Below are positions 9,019 to 18,330 of a DNA stretch of 64,000 nt, one piece after another. Location of the stretch: positions 1,763,283 through 1,827,282 of the forward strand of contig NZ_CP072800.1 of NCBI RefSeq assembly GCF_017901155.1, in the 5' to 3' direction. How positions within the stretch are numbered: the first letter of the stretch is position 1; every line of letters starts with the position of its first letter. The notes under the pieces were generated by a model. It ran no database searches. It saw nothing but the letters and a program-made list of their open reading frames with translations, and was not told the origin of the DNA. Origin of the DNA: Candidatus Thiothrix anitrata. Its GTDB lineage: Bacteria; Pseudomonadota; Gammaproteobacteria; Thiotrichales; Thiotrichaceae. The position numbers were made by a program, and so were the translations under genes.

Positions 9019-9782
9019 GTGTTTGCCTTGAACAGATTTTCCAGTTCGTGATATTTGGGGTAGGTTATGAGTACTGCCCGATGTGGGCCGTGAAAAACAA
9101 AGAACGCGCCTGCTGCCACAGCACTTGCACCTGCATCGACTGCGGCTTTAATGTCACTAAGGCTTGAGATACCGCCTACGGCAACGAGAGGAACTTCAAG
9201 ATGTTCCCTAGCTTGGCGAATAAGTTCCAAATCGGAGCCAGATAATGTGCCGTCTTTATCAACGGCATTAAGCAAAACCTCACCTGCACCGGCTGCTACT
9301 AATGCTTGTAACTGTGTTTGCCACACGCCAGCTAATGTTTTTCCCGTGGTCGCATTGTATAGCTGTGCTTTGCCTAACCAATTTCGTTTGATGTCTAAGG
9401 ACACAATAATGCTTTGGCTACCAAACTGTTCGGCAAGTTCTGTAACCAAACGGGGATTATCAAGTGCCGCACTCTGTATACAAACTTTTTCTACACCCAG
9501 TGAAAATAGCTGTTGTGCTTGTGCTACAGTTTTAATACCTCCCCCATAAGCTAGTGGCATAAAACACTCACCAGCAAATTGCTCAATCAACGCATAATTA
9601 GGTTCGCGTTGCTCTTTGCTGGCGGTAATATCCAATACCATTAATTCATCCACTTCTTTATCATTAAAAATGCGGATAGCATTGATCGGATCGCCTACAT
9701 ACTTGGGATTTTTAAATTGCAGTGTTTTAACAAGCCCTGCATTCTTCAGTAATAAGGCTGGAATGACACGATGTTTTAGCAT
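9015..9782 (-). CDS. hisF: HisF-like ammonia-channelling subunit for sugar amidotransfer
   Basis: 255-residue TIM barrel of the HisF family. It begins MLKHRVIPALLLKNAGLVKT, unlike histidine-operon HisF, which starts with a conserved AKRIIPCLDV. It retains VSLDIKRN, LAYGGGIKT and VAVGGISSLSDIKAAVDAGA phosphate-binding loops. Its neighbours are a HisH-like glutaminase and a WbpG-like synthetase, not other his genes, so it most likely passes ammonia from HisH to WbpG. The gene ends in a 4-bp overlap with wbpG and starts 3 bp after hisH. Confidence 0.87.
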   Translation of the reverse strand: MLKHRVIPALLLKNAGLVKTLQFKNPKYVGDPINAIRIFNDKEVDELMVLDITASKEQREPNYALIEQFAGECFMPLAYGGGIKTVAQAQQLFSLGVEKVCIQSAALDNPRLVTELAEQFGSQSIIVSLDIKRNWLGKAQLYNATTGKTLAGVWQTQLQALVAAGAGEVLLNAVDKDGTLSGSDLELIRQAREHLEVPLVAVGGISSLSDIKAAVDAGASAVAAGAFFVFHGPHRAVLITYPKYHELENLFKANT

Positions 9783-9785
9783 GGG

Positions 9786-10406
9786 TTATAACTCTACAAA
9801 TCGCTTGATCATGTCCATACCAAAGCGATGGCTCTTTTCAGGATGAAATTGTGCGCCATAAATATTCCCACGACTAACAGCAGCGGTGACATCTGTACCA
9901 TAGTGAACAGTTGCTAATACGTCTTCAATATTTTGACATACTGCATGATAAGAGTGAACAAAATAGAAACGTGGCTTAGTCGTTTGTTCTATATGACTAG
10001 GGATGAGTGGATTTTTCTTTTGAACATCCACTTCATTCCACCCCATATGTGGGATACGCAGTGCCTTTGTAGGATCATTGAACTTAATAACCTTTCCAGA
10101 AATTAAGCCTAAACCTGTAGCTGCGCCCTCCTCGCTATTATCAAAGAGTAACTGCATACCTAAGCAGATTCCGAGAATGGGAGTTCCTTGTTTAGCGACG
10201 GTCTGTATTGCAGTGACTAATCCTTTTTCCTGTAATAAACGCACTCCATGATCAAAATGACCAACACCGGGAAGAATAATTTTTTCGGCCTGTTGAACTT
10301 CTTCTGATGTTGATATTTTGATTGCTGTACCACCAACCTTTTCTATCATACGAAAGACAGAGCCGACATTGCCAAGGCCGTAGTCGAGTATACTAATAGA
10401 TCTCAT
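9786..10406 (-). CDS. hisH: HisH-like glutamine amidotransferase for sugar amidation
   Basis: 206-residue class I glutamine amidotransferase. The nucleophile C81 lies in GICLGMQLLFDNSEEG and the His/Glu pair in AQFHPEKSHRFG near the C-terminus. It releases ammonia from glutamine. Placement directly before hisF and wbpG, within a polysaccharide operon, assigns it to amidino-sugar formation rather than histidine synthesis. The start overlaps the end of the upstream glycosyltransferase gene by 4 bp. Confidence 0.87.
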   Translation of the reverse strand: MRSISILDYGLGNVGSVFRMIEKVGGTAIKISTSEEVQQAEKIILPGVGHFDHGVRLLQEKGLVTAIQTVAKQGTPILGICLGMQLLFDNSEEGAATGLGLISGKVIKFNDPTKALRIPHMGWNEVDVQKKNPLIPSHIEQTTKPRFYFVHSYHAVCQNIEDVLATVHYGTDVTAAVSRGNIYGAQFHPEKSHRFGMDMIKRFVEL

Positions 10407-11662
10407 ACAATTTCCTTGTTATCTTTGTAGCGACTACCAAGCATCCATTCAAGGGCATTTTCCCATGCCTCTTCATCGGCAAGATTGTCTAAAAATGGTT
10501 CTGTGGGTTGAGCTTTTTCAGCCCACTCTATAATATTTTCAGCATCAACTTGAGCTTTTGTAAGATAATTAGCATTTACTAAATCAGAAAAAATATCTTG
10601 GCTATATCCTCCTTTTTGGAGAGTTGGACACAAGGCTAGGGTCTTTATTCCCATGTATGCAGCTTCGTAGGAAGACATGCTAGACATAGTAATGTGACCA
10701 CTACATTGTTTTAATACAACGGGTAAGGGCATTTCCGTAAACCATTTCCACTGTGTGTTTAAATGATTTTCACAAAAGCTTTTAATGAAATCTAGTTGAT
10801 ATTTATATTTTTTTTCTCTTAGCTGTACAGGATGAAAGCGAAAAGCCCAGATGATATTTTTATTAATGCTTAACTTAATTGCACCAGTTAATTCTTCCAG
10901 TATAATGTGATTTTTTAATATGCCAGTCAGTTGTGGGTATGAGTCATCATATCCCCATTGTAATGATACTAGGATAATTTTTTTATTTTTATCAATAGTA
11001 TTGTTAGGTTGCCACTCATGTGGGAGGTTGTTATTTTTACTATTTCGAAAACGTTTCAAAAAAGGATGTGGAATTTGTTGGATTTTTACGGATTCTAATG
11101 TTTGGAATGTTGTTGTAGAGCAAACATCTAACGACAAAATTCCAGAAGGTAATTCCAACCGAGTTCGTTTATCATATCCCCATGCAACTTTTGTATACCC
11201 AATTCCATGTAGTAACTCAATGCAGGGTATCTTCCTTTCTCTTGCTGCTTGACACAGTTCTGGTGGCGAGCCAATTACAATAATACACATTGGATTCGAT
11301 TGATTTAGTATTTTATTATACAACCTAAATAAGTATGTGGGGGTTTTTTGGAAAAAATGATTAATGTATTTAATGTTTAATATTTTATCTTTTATTTTTG
11401 CTATCAAATATCTTTTATTCATGAGTATGGGGTTTGACCATGCATCGCTAGCTGCAATTTTTGAAAATGGATGTCCGATGGTTTGGGTTTTCCAACCTCT
11501 TCTCTCAACATCTTCGCGAATACTATCCATAAGTGGTGCATATGCTTTATTTTTTAAAGTAAGGGCGTAATCGTTGTCATGCAAGAAGATTAGAATGTCG
11601 CAACAAACTAATCTGGCTAAATGATCTTGAAAGCTTATTTTTCTTAAATTTTTAATTAACAT
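10403..11662 (-). CDS. Putative glycosyltransferase, GT-B-like, possibly for legionaminic acid
   Basis: 419 residues. I do not recognise a specific family. What can be seen: CIIVIGSPPELCQAARERKI followed by IELLHGIGYTK, IILVSLQWGYDD opening a second domain, WAFRFHPVQLR, and HITMSSMSSYEAAYMGIKTL, which resembles the H-S-S-x-x-x-E-A/G motif seen in capsule-type transferases that use CMP-sugars or other nucleotide sugars. It lies directly after legF (11-bp overlap) and before hisH. Transfer of legionaminic acid is a reasonable guess from position only. AT-rich. Cytoplasmic, with no signal peptide or clear membrane segment. Confidence 0.55.
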   Translation of the reverse strand: MLIKNLRKISFQDHLARLVCCDILIFLHDNDYALTLKNKAYAPLMDSIREDVERRGWKTQTIGHPFSKIAASDAWSNPILMNKRYLIAKIKDKILNIKYINHFFQKTPTYLFRLYNKILNQSNPMCIIVIGSPPELCQAARERKIPCIELLHGIGYTKVAWGYDKRTRLELPSGILSLDVCSTTTFQTLESVKIQQIPHPFLKRFRNSKNNNLPHEWQPNNTIDKNKKIILVSLQWGYDDSYPQLTGILKNHIILEELTGAIKLSINKNIIWAFRFHPVQLREKKYKYQLDFIKSFCENHLNTQWKWFTEMPLPVVLKQCSGHITMSSMSSYEAAYMGIKTLALCPTLQKGGYSQDIFSDLVNANYLTKAQVDAENIIEWAEKAQPTEPFLDNLADEEAWENALEWMLGSRYKDNKEIV

Positions 11663-12353
11663 ATTTTTGAATAAGACATGTTGCCATGATTAAATCAGCT
11701 TCTGTATCGATATCTAAAATTTCCAATATATTATTTGTTATTAAGGGAAATGTTTCCTTGCCAAAAAAAGTTTTATTTTTTCTGATATTTGCAGGGGGTG
11801 TTAAATAAAAAGAACCATTAATCGAAAATGCTGGTGGTAAATCTTGTGATCGGGTATTTATCCCATTACTTTCATCTTCAATGAATTTTTCTAGTAAATT
11901 ATCTTTGTTAAGTTTTAACATCCACGACGGATGATGGTGTACTGGTGATACTCCAATAATACTCTTTTTATTAGAGGTAATGTATTTTTCAATACCACTA
12001 ACAATGGTTTGTTTAGTACGAAACGGTGATGTAGGCTGCAATAAAAGTATCCCGTCAACACTTCCGTGAGTATTCTCATACCAATCCAGAGCATGTAAGG
12101 CTACATCTACAGAAGTTGCCGTATCTGTAGCCAGTTCATGTGGGCGTAACCAAGGCACTAATGCTCCTGCTTCTTTAGCAGTTTCAGCAATTTCAGGATC
12201 ATCAGTTGAAACCAAAATGTCACAGATTTCTGGAATATCTTTGGCAATATCTATTGACCATACAATGAGCGGTTTTCCACCAAGTGGAAGAATATTTTTC
12301 CTTGGTAGTCGTTTAGAGCCACCACGTGCCGGGATTAAGGCAAGTATTTTCAT
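11652..12353 (-). CDS. legF: CMP-legionaminic acid synthase (NeuA family)
   Basis: 233 residues of the acylneuraminate cytidylyltransferase family. The N-terminus MKILALIPARGGSKRLPRKN is the nucleotide-binding signature; VSTDDPEIAETAKEAGA and LLQPTSPFRTKQTI are further family blocks. It activates the nonulosonic acid with CTP. The specific sugar is inferred as legionaminic acid because legB, C, H, G and I all lie directly upstream. It overlaps ptmE by 4 bp. Confidence 0.88.
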   Translation of the reverse strand: MKILALIPARGGSKRLPRKNILPLGGKPLIVWSIDIAKDIPEICDILVSTDDPEIAETAKEAGALVPWLRPHELATDTATSVDVALHALDWYENTHGSVDGILLLQPTSPFRTKQTIVSGIEKYITSNKKSIIGVSPVHHHPSWMLKLNKDNLLEKFIEDESNGINTRSQDLPPAFSINGSFYLTPPANIRKNKTFFGKETFPLITNNILEILDIDTEADLIMATCLIQKYVN

Positions 12354-13411
12354 GAGGCTTTTTTTGTTGCATTGAGTCGAACGGTAGCTAGATCATCCGG
12401 TCTACCCACATCCAACCAAGGTTCATGCATCGGGTAAGCAACCGTCCGTTTTGTTTGCGCCTGTAAACGTTCAAATAGAGTAGGCATATCGCAACGGTTG
12501 TCAGCACTTAAAACACTCAATGCTGCCGGATCAAGTGCATAAACGCCTGCATTGATATGGCTACGGGCAGTGGGCTTTTCTTCAAAACCAACAATATTCA
12601 CCCCTTGCATTTGTACTACACCAAAGGGATGCTGCCATTCATGTACCCTTACCGCCATAGTAGCAGCCGCAGCGTGTCGGATGTGAAAATCAAGAAGTTC
12701 ACCATAACGGATGTCAGTCATTACATCGCCATTAGTCACCACAAAGGGGGTATCAGGCATGGGATTAAGCAAACTTAATGCTCCAGCCGTTCCTAACGGT
12801 GCTTCCTCTCGCAGATAGTTAATCTCTACCCCTAAGCGTTCGCCATTACCGAAGTAATCTTCAATCATGTGACCGAGGTAGTGAATGGCAAGCACGAACT
12901 GGTTAAATCCTTCTTGTTTGGCACGCTCAATAATGTGTTCCAGCATCGGTTTACCAGCCACTGGCAATAATGGCTTAGGGCAGTTTTCAGTATGAGGGCG
13001 TAAACGTGTTCCCATACCACCCGCCATAATGACCATGAGGTTCGGGCGTGCTGGCGGCGAAGTCATTTCATCCCAAAGGTATAAGCCAATAACATGACGC
13101 TCTTCATCAAGTACGGGAATTTGGTGGATCTTATTTGCCACCATGAGCTGCATAACCATTTCACGGCTAAAATCAGGTGGCACAACCAGTGCATTGCGAT
13201 GCGTGACACTGAGAACAGGGCTATCCATGTTCAAGCCTTTCAGTAATCCACGTCGTATATCGCCATCGGATACCGTGCCTTCCAGAATGCCCGCCTCATT
13301 GCACACTAAGACAATTTTAATGGCAACTTGATCTAAGTTGCGGATGGCTTCGCCAATGGTTGCATCAGTCTTGAGAATGGCTTGTCGCCACAATTGTTCG
13401 GATGAGTTCAT
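12350..13411 (-). CDS. ptmE: Glucosamine-1-phosphate guanylyltransferase PtmE (CBS pair + nucleotidyltransferase)
   Basis: 353 residues. The first 120 carry two CBS motifs (SDGDIRRGLLKG; NKIHQIPVLDEERHVIGLYL). The rest is a sugar-1-phosphate nucleotidyltransferase opening with MVIMAGGMGTRLRPHTENCP and containing FVVTNGDVMTDIRY. In Campylobacter this enzyme makes the GDP-sugar that feeds the legionaminic pathway, which there uses GDP- instead of UDP-intermediates. Its presence between legG and legF argues that this organism uses the GDP route as well. ATGA-type overlap with legF; 3 bp after legG. Confidence 0.87.
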   Translation of the reverse strand: MNSSEQLWRQAILKTDATIGEAIRNLDQVAIKIVLVCNEAGILEGTVSDGDIRRGLLKGLNMDSPVLSVTHRNALVVPPDFSREMVMQLMVANKIHQIPVLDEERHVIGLYLWDEMTSPPARPNLMVIMAGGMGTRLRPHTENCPKPLLPVAGKPMLEHIIERAKQEGFNQFVLAIHYLGHMIEDYFGNGERLGVEINYLREEAPLGTAGALSLLNPMPDTPFVVTNGDVMTDIRYGELLDFHIRHAAAATMAVRVHEWQHPFGVVQMQGVNIVGFEEKPTARSHINAGVYALDPAALSVLSADNRCDMPTLFERLQAQTKRTVAYPMHEPWLDVGRPDDLATVRLNATKKAS

Positions 13412-13414
13412 GAG

Positions 13415-14593
13415 TTAATATGCTGTAATATTTTTCGTTAGTAAATCGTGAAATTTTTTCTTAAGAATTTCGCTGATTTTATAATGTTTCAAAGTATCTA
13501 TAATTTTGATACTAGCCCCACCCTCACCGTAAGGGTTAATGACATGACAAAGCTTTTCCTGAAATTCAACAGAGTAAAGTTGCTTTAATGCCGATTTGAT
13601 ACTGGCGAGAGTAGGTTCACAGTTGATAATGCTCTCAGCTTGGAGTCTGCCACGTTGACGATCTCCAATGTTAATTGTCCCTTTCTTAAAGCTGGGGACT
13701 TCTATTAGTCCACTGGAGGAGTTACCAATTACGCCATCAACATGAGCGATACAAGATAAATAGCGCAACTGCCCCAGAGAAGTATAAGCACGGGCATTAG
13801 CATGTTTAGCCACGAACTGTTCCACCATCTTGATAAGGGCACGTCCATCAGTATCAGCATTCGGGAGTGTGAAAATAAGCTGTGTATCTTCTAATTCCTC
13901 TAAGGCCAACAGTAGCATCTGCATTTGATCAGCCGCAGTAGCTGTTTCCAGCGTGACAGGGTGGAATGTGATCAACAGGTTTTTAGTGCCTAATTTGAAG
14001 TCCAGTGATTGCTCAAGTTCGGCTTTATTCAGTAATGACAGGCGTTTGATATTATCAATACCCAACCCACCGACTAAAAAAACACGTTCAGGTTGTTCAC
14101 CCAATTGAATGACCCGTTGGCGGTATGCCTCGGCTGCTACGAAATGCAAATGCGACATTTTAGTGATGGAGTGTCGTAATGCTTCATCAAATGCACCTTC
14201 AGTCGTTTCACCACCATGCAGATGTGCAACTGGAATACGGGCAACTAATGCTGCTGATACTGCGGAAAAAATTTCAAAACGGTCGCCCAAGACCACAATA
14301 ATATCCGGTTGTAATTGCGCTAAAGTATCCGCAAAGCCGATCATGCCTAAGCCCATCGACTTAGCAATTCCGACGGAAGTATCTGAGCTGGTCAGCATCT
14401 CAACTTTGTGATCAATCTGAAAGCCATCTTGTTCTATCGCTTGGTAAGTAAGACCAAACTCTGGCGACAGGTGCATACCTGTAGCAATGATTTGCAGAGT
14501 CAGTTCGGGGTCATCCTTGATGCCTTGCATAACCCAGCGCAGCAAGCCATATTCAGCGCGAGTGCCAGTAATGACACAAATCTTACGGCTCAT
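13415..14593 (-). CDS. legG: NDP-N,N'-diacetylbacillosamine 2-epimerase, hydrolysing (NeuC/LegG)
   Basis: 392 residues of the hydrolysing 2-epimerase family. CVITGTRAEYGLLRWVMQGI, IVVLGDRFEIFSAVSAALV, HLHGGETTEGAFDEALRHSI and VIGNSSSGLIEVPSFKKGTI are NeuC signatures. It removes the nucleotide and inverts C2 to give 2,4-diacetamido-2,4,6-trideoxymannose, the substrate of LegI. Neighbouring legH, legC and legB make a bacillosamine-type substrate more likely than UDP-GlcNAc. The start overlaps the end of legI by 4 bp. Confidence 0.9.
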   Translation of the reverse strand: MSRKICVITGTRAEYGLLRWVMQGIKDDPELTLQIIATGMHLSPEFGLTYQAIEQDGFQIDHKVEMLTSSDTSVGIAKSMGLGMIGFADTLAQLQPDIIVVLGDRFEIFSAVSAALVARIPVAHLHGGETTEGAFDEALRHSITKMSHLHFVAAEAYRQRVIQLGEQPERVFLVGGLGIDNIKRLSLLNKAELEQSLDFKLGTKNLLITFHPVTLETATAADQMQMLLLALEELEDTQLIFTLPNADTDGRALIKMVEQFVAKHANARAYTSLGQLRYLSCIAHVDGVIGNSSSGLIEVPSFKKGTINIGDRQRGRLQAESIINCEPTLASIKSALKQLYSVEFQEKLCHVINPYGEGGASIKIIDTLKHYKISEILKKKFHDLLTKNITAY

Positions 14594-15591
14594 AGTTCAA
14601 TTAACTCATCTGCGACAAAAGCACGGTTTGCCGTTTTACCTAACACTTCATGCCAACGCATAGGCGAAATACCTGTACCTGGGCGTTTGGTGGTCAGATT
14701 ATCAAGGGTAAATACGTCACCCGCTTGAATATCTTGCTTGGCAACAATGGATTTACGAGCAATAGGTTTGTTTTTGGCCTCATTCGGGGAGGCGCGTTTT
14801 ACCCCATCCCCTAAGGCAATCTCTATATTACGGATAGAAACGACCATTGCTTTAAGTTCGTCAGGCTCTAAACTCGCTTTGTGATCAGGCCCCGGTAAAT
14901 TGCGATCTAAGGTGAAATGCTTTTCGATGACACTTGCCCCTAGAGCAACCGCAGCAGTAGGAACTTCAATACCGGGGGTATGATCCGAATAACCAACCGG
15001 AAGTTTAAAGGCTTGTGCCATAACCTGCATAGCTCTTAAATTAACATCCGTCATTTGAGTCGGATAATCTGTTGTTGCGTGCAGCACAGTGATCTTGTGT
15101 TGTTCCGTACCTGCTTCTAGCAACACCTGAATGGCTGCCTCAACTTCCCCCAAATTTGCCATGCCAGTAGAGAGGATAATCTCTTTATTGAAAGACCCAA
15201 TCAGGTTGAGGTAAGGGTAGTTGGTTATTTCGCCTGACGGTATCTTGAAACGTTGTACGCCAAGTTCTGCCAAGAATTGAATACTGTGCAAGTCAAACGG
15301 CGTAGACATGAACTCGATATTTTTCAGATCACAGTATTCAAACAAGGCGTGATGGTCGGCTTCACTCAGCTCAAGACGTTTCAACATATCAAACTGGCTT
15401 TCTTCTTTTTGGGTATTGGCTGTTTGATAATCGGCTTGCCGTGCTGTTTTGGTAACTAAGGTGCTTGCCTTGAATGTTTGAAACTTGACAGCATCTGCGC
15501 CACAAAGGCTGGCAACATCAACCAACTGTTTGGCTAAGTCTAGCGAGCCGTTATGGTTGACTCCAACCTCGGCAATAATAAAAACACTCAC
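14590..15591 (-). CDS. legI: N,N'-diacetyllegionaminic acid synthase (NeuB/LegI)
   Basis: 333 residues. A TIM barrel (FIIAEVGVNHNGSLDLAKQL, VKFQTFKASTLVTKTARQAD, SDHTPGIEVPTAAVALGAS, IEKHFTLDRNLPGPDHKASL) is followed by a C-terminal SAF domain (about 275-333, RKSIVAKQDIQAGDVFTLDN). It condenses the six-carbon sugar with phosphoenolpyruvate. The KTARQADYQ loop is typical of legionaminate rather than pseudaminate synthases; together with legB/C/H/G this supports legionaminic acid. Both ends overlap neighbours by 4 bp. Confidence 0.9.
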   Translation of the reverse strand: MSVFIIAEVGVNHNGSLDLAKQLVDVASLCGADAVKFQTFKASTLVTKTARQADYQTANTQKEESQFDMLKRLELSEADHHALFEYCDLKNIEFMSTPFDLHSIQFLAELGVQRFKIPSGEITNYPYLNLIGSFNKEIILSTGMANLGEVEAAIQVLLEAGTEQHKITVLHATTDYPTQMTDVNLRAMQVMAQAFKLPVGYSDHTPGIEVPTAAVALGASVIEKHFTLDRNLPGPDHKASLEPDELKAMVVSIRNIEIALGDGVKRASPNEAKNKPIARKSIVAKQDIQAGDVFTLDNLTTKRPGTGISPMRWHEVLGKTANRAFVADELIEL

Positions 15592-16166
15592 TGCGTCAAA
15601 CTTCCTGCTTTGATAAAAGAATCTGTCGGGATATTGATGTATTGTTTTGTAGTGGCTGAACTGCCGATGAAGCTACGTTCCCCCACATTCACGCCGCCAT
15701 TCACCACGGCATTGGTGGATACATGGCAATGGTTGCCCACTTGCGCATCATGTTCTACCAATGCTTTGGTATTGATAATGCAGTTATCACCTATCTCTGC
15801 ATCAGCATTAACAATCACATGGTGCATGATAATTGTGCCCGCTCCAACCTTGGCATGTTTTGAAACATAGCTCAAAGGTGAAACAATGACGGGAAGTTGA
15901 AAACCCAGTTTTCTCAATAGTTCGTAAAGTTTTACTCTGGGGGTGACATTTCTTAGATGACCTACGGTAATCAACGCATAGTCAAAATCTTGCTTTAAAG
16001 CCACTAGTTGATCGTCTGTGCCAATCACCGGGTAGCCCAACACGGCTTCAGATGCAGAATCTGGCTTATCGATAATGCCCGCAATTTCGTATAAGCCTTG
16101 TTGTTCAATGACATCAATACAAGACTTACAATGTCCACCCGCACCGATTAACAAGAGTTTTTTCAT
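15588..16166 (-). CDS. legH: Sugar O/N-acetyltransferase, PglD/LegH type
   Basis: 192-residue left-handed beta-helix acyltransferase. The N-terminus MKKLLLIGAGGHCKSCIDVI is the PglD-type sugar-binding fold; hexapeptide repeats follow (AKVGAGTIIMHHVIVNADAE; DNCIINTKALVEHDAQVGNH). It acetylates the 4-amino group produced by LegC. ATG 16166 is chosen because an upstream in-frame start at 16223 would place 19 unrelated residues inside legC; with ATG 16166 the gene begins 8 bp after the legC stop. Confidence 0.87.
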   Translation of the reverse strand: MKKLLLIGAGGHCKSCIDVIEQQGLYEIAGIIDKPDSASEAVLGYPVIGTDDQLVALKQDFDYALITVGHLRNVTPRVKLYELLRKLGFQLPVIVSPLSYVSKHAKVGAGTIIMHHVIVNADAEIGDNCIINTKALVEHDAQVGNHCHVSTNAVVNGGVNVGERSFIGSSATTKQYINIPTDSFIKAGSLTQ

Positions 16167-16174
16167 AAACGCTA

Positions 16175-17314
16175 TTAACTTTTTATGCTGCTGGGCAGAT
16201 TGACTACCCGTTGTGCCAACCATTCAGCATTAGGTATATCCCCTTTCAATGCATGGCAGTACATAGGTAATTGGTTCATCAGTTGCCAAATAGGGCGGCT
16301 CATGACACCTGCCTCATTGGTGACTTTTAACAACTCATCCCGCTGTTGTTGATTCTCGCAGATCACCGCATTCAACCAGTAATTACTGCGGCAATGTTTT
16401 GGTTCGACCACAAATTGCAGTGAAGAATGAGCTAATAAGTCTGCATAGGCTTGGGCTAAAGCTCGTTTCTCAGCAACAAAAGCTTCCAACTGCTCCAATT
16501 GAGCGCAGCCGAGTGCGGCATTCAAGTTGGGCAAACGGTAGTTATAGCCCAATTCATCATGTACAAACTCATAAGGGTGCGGTTGCTTTGCTGTCGTGGT
16601 GATGTGTTTTGCCCGTTGACCCAAAGCTTCATTTGTCAAAATCATCCCGCCACCACCCGTGGTAATGATTTTGTTACCGTTGAAACTGAGTGTGCCTAAC
16701 AAGCCAAATGTGCCAGTATGTTTGCCCTTGTACAAGCTACCTAGTGACTCCGCCGCATCTTCAACTAATGCAATATTCGACTTCTCACAAACTTGAATGA
16801 TACCGTCAAGATCAGCAGGATGCCCAAAAGTGTGCATTGGTAAACATGCACGAATAATACGCTGACTGTCACGATGGCGACAGCTACCTTGAGCATCCAT
16901 AACTGCGTATTCTTCCAACCATGCCTGCACTGCTTGTGGAGATAAACCCAGTGTATGCCTATCTACATCAACAAAAACGGGTTCAGCACCACAATAGGCA
17001 ATCGCATTACAAGTGGCAACAAAGGTAAGCGGTTGGGTAATAACCAAGTCGCCGTTTTCCACGCCCGCGAGTTTTAAGGCAATGTGTAATGCCGCAGTGC
17101 CATTGACGGTAGCAACGGCTTTGGGGCTACTGGTATAAGTAGCAACTTCCTGTTCAAAACGGTCTACAAAAGCCCCGACGCTGGAAACAAAGGTTGAATC
17201 AATAGTTTCTAAGACATAATTCCGTTCTTGCCCATTGAATATCGGGGCATGAAGCGGAATAAATGCCGTGGTTTGGTAGTGATCCCGTACAAATTCAATT
17301 AACTGTTGATACAT
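16175..17314 (-). CDS. legC: PLP-dependent sugar aminotransferase LegC
   Basis: 379 residues of the DegT/DnrJ family, LegC type (starts YQQLIEFVRDHYQTTAFIPL). PLP contacts include VNGTAALHIALKLAGV and VEDAAESLGS; the Schiff-base lysine is K215 in SFNGNKIITTGGGG. It aminates the 4-keto sugar made by LegB. ATG 17314 is used; a TTG 12 bp upstream (17326) overlapping the legB stop is an alternative. Lies between legB and legH. Confidence 0.9.
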   Translation of the reverse strand: MYQQLIEFVRDHYQTTAFIPLHAPIFNGQERNYVLETIDSTFVSSVGAFVDRFEQEVATYTSSPKAVATVNGTAALHIALKLAGVENGDLVITQPLTFVATCNAIAYCGAEPVFVDVDRHTLGLSPQAVQAWLEEYAVMDAQGSCRHRDSQRIIRACLPMHTFGHPADLDGIIQVCEKSNIALVEDAAESLGSLYKGKHTGTFGLLGTLSFNGNKIITTGGGGMILTNEALGQRAKHITTTAKQPHPYEFVHDELGYNYRLPNLNAALGCAQLEQLEAFVAEKRALAQAYADLLAHSSLQFVVEPKHCRSNYWLNAVICENQQQRDELLKVTNEAGVMSRPIWQLMNQLPMYCHALKGDIPNAEWLAQRVVNLPSSIKS

Positions 17315-17322
17315 TGCCGTGC

Positions 17323-18306
17323 TCAAACATTATAAATGGTGGCTTTGTACTTCGCCAAATTGCTAGGTCGGGTACACCAATCAATGGTTTTTTGTAAACC
17401 GGCACGAATATCATACTGTGGCTCAAAGCCTGTCAATTCGCGGATCAAGCGATTTTCACCCCAAAGCCGGAAGACTTCTGATTTACCAGGGCGTAGACGT
17501 TGTTCATCCGTAATGAACTCCACATCGCTGTGCATCAACTCACGAATGATATTTAACGTATCCGCCATAGAGATTTCATAGTTGGAGGCGATATTGACGG
17601 TCTTGCCAATCGCCTCATCACAACGTGCTAATGCTAAGAAACCTCTGCAAGTATCTTCAACATAATTGAAGTCACGGGTTGGTGATAAGTCGCCCAATTT
17701 TATCTGTTTCTGTCCTGTCGCTATCTGGCTGATAATTGTCGGAATAATTGCTCTAGCTGACTGACGTGGCCCATAAGTATTAAATGGTCTAGCGATAGTT
17801 ACAGGTAGGTTAAAAGCGTTGTAAAAACTCATCGCCATCATATCAGCACCAATCTTGGAGGCACTGTAGGGTGACTGTGGTTGTAAGGGGTGCGCTTCAT
17901 CAATAGGCACATATTGCGCAGTACCATAAACTTCACTGGTTGAGGTATGGATAACTCGCTTTACTCCATTTTCTAATGCGGCTTGGCAGATGTTAAGCGT
18001 GCCTTTGACATTGGTATCAACATAACTATCTGGAGCAACGTAAGAATAGGGGATGGCAATTAATGCAGCCAGATGAAAAATAATATCAACATCTTTGGTA
18101 ATGTGTTTACAGTAATGCGGATCACGAACATCACCTGTCAAGACTTCTATTTTATTTAGGCAGTCTACATCTTCCAGCCAGCCCCAGTTGTTGAAGGAGT
18201 TGTATTGTGATAGTGCCTTGACTTGATAGCCTTCGCGGACGAGTAGTTCGGTTAGGTGTGAGCCGATGAAGCCGTCGGCTCCGGTGATAAGAACAGTTGT
18301 TGACAT
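17323..18306 (-). CDS. legB: NDP-N-acetylglucosamine 4,6-dehydratase LegB
   Basis: 327-residue extended short-chain dehydrogenase: TGADGFIGSHL NAD motif, TSTSEVYGTAQYVPIDEAHP and the catalytic YSASK, then ARPFNTYGPRQSARAIIPTI. The NSFNNWGWLE segment is typical of LegB and distinguishes it from RmlB and CapE. First dedicated step of the legionaminic pathway. It is 24 bp downstream of wzx. Confidence 0.9.
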   Translation of the reverse strand: MSTTVLITGADGFIGSHLTELLVREGYQVKALSQYNSFNNWGWLEDVDCLNKIEVLTGDVRDPHYCKHITKDVDIIFHLAALIAIPYSYVAPDSYVDTNVKGTLNICQAALENGVKRVIHTSTSEVYGTAQYVPIDEAHPLQPQSPYSASKIGADMMAMSFYNAFNLPVTIARPFNTYGPRQSARAIIPTIISQIATGQKQIKLGDLSPTRDFNYVEDTCRGFLALARCDEAIGKTVNIASNYEISMADTLNIIRELMHSDVEFITDEQRLRPGKSEVFRLWGENRLIRELTGFEPQYDIRAGLQKTIDWCTRPSNLAKYKATIYNV

Positions 18307-18330
18307 AAAAATCCAAAATTATGTGATTAC

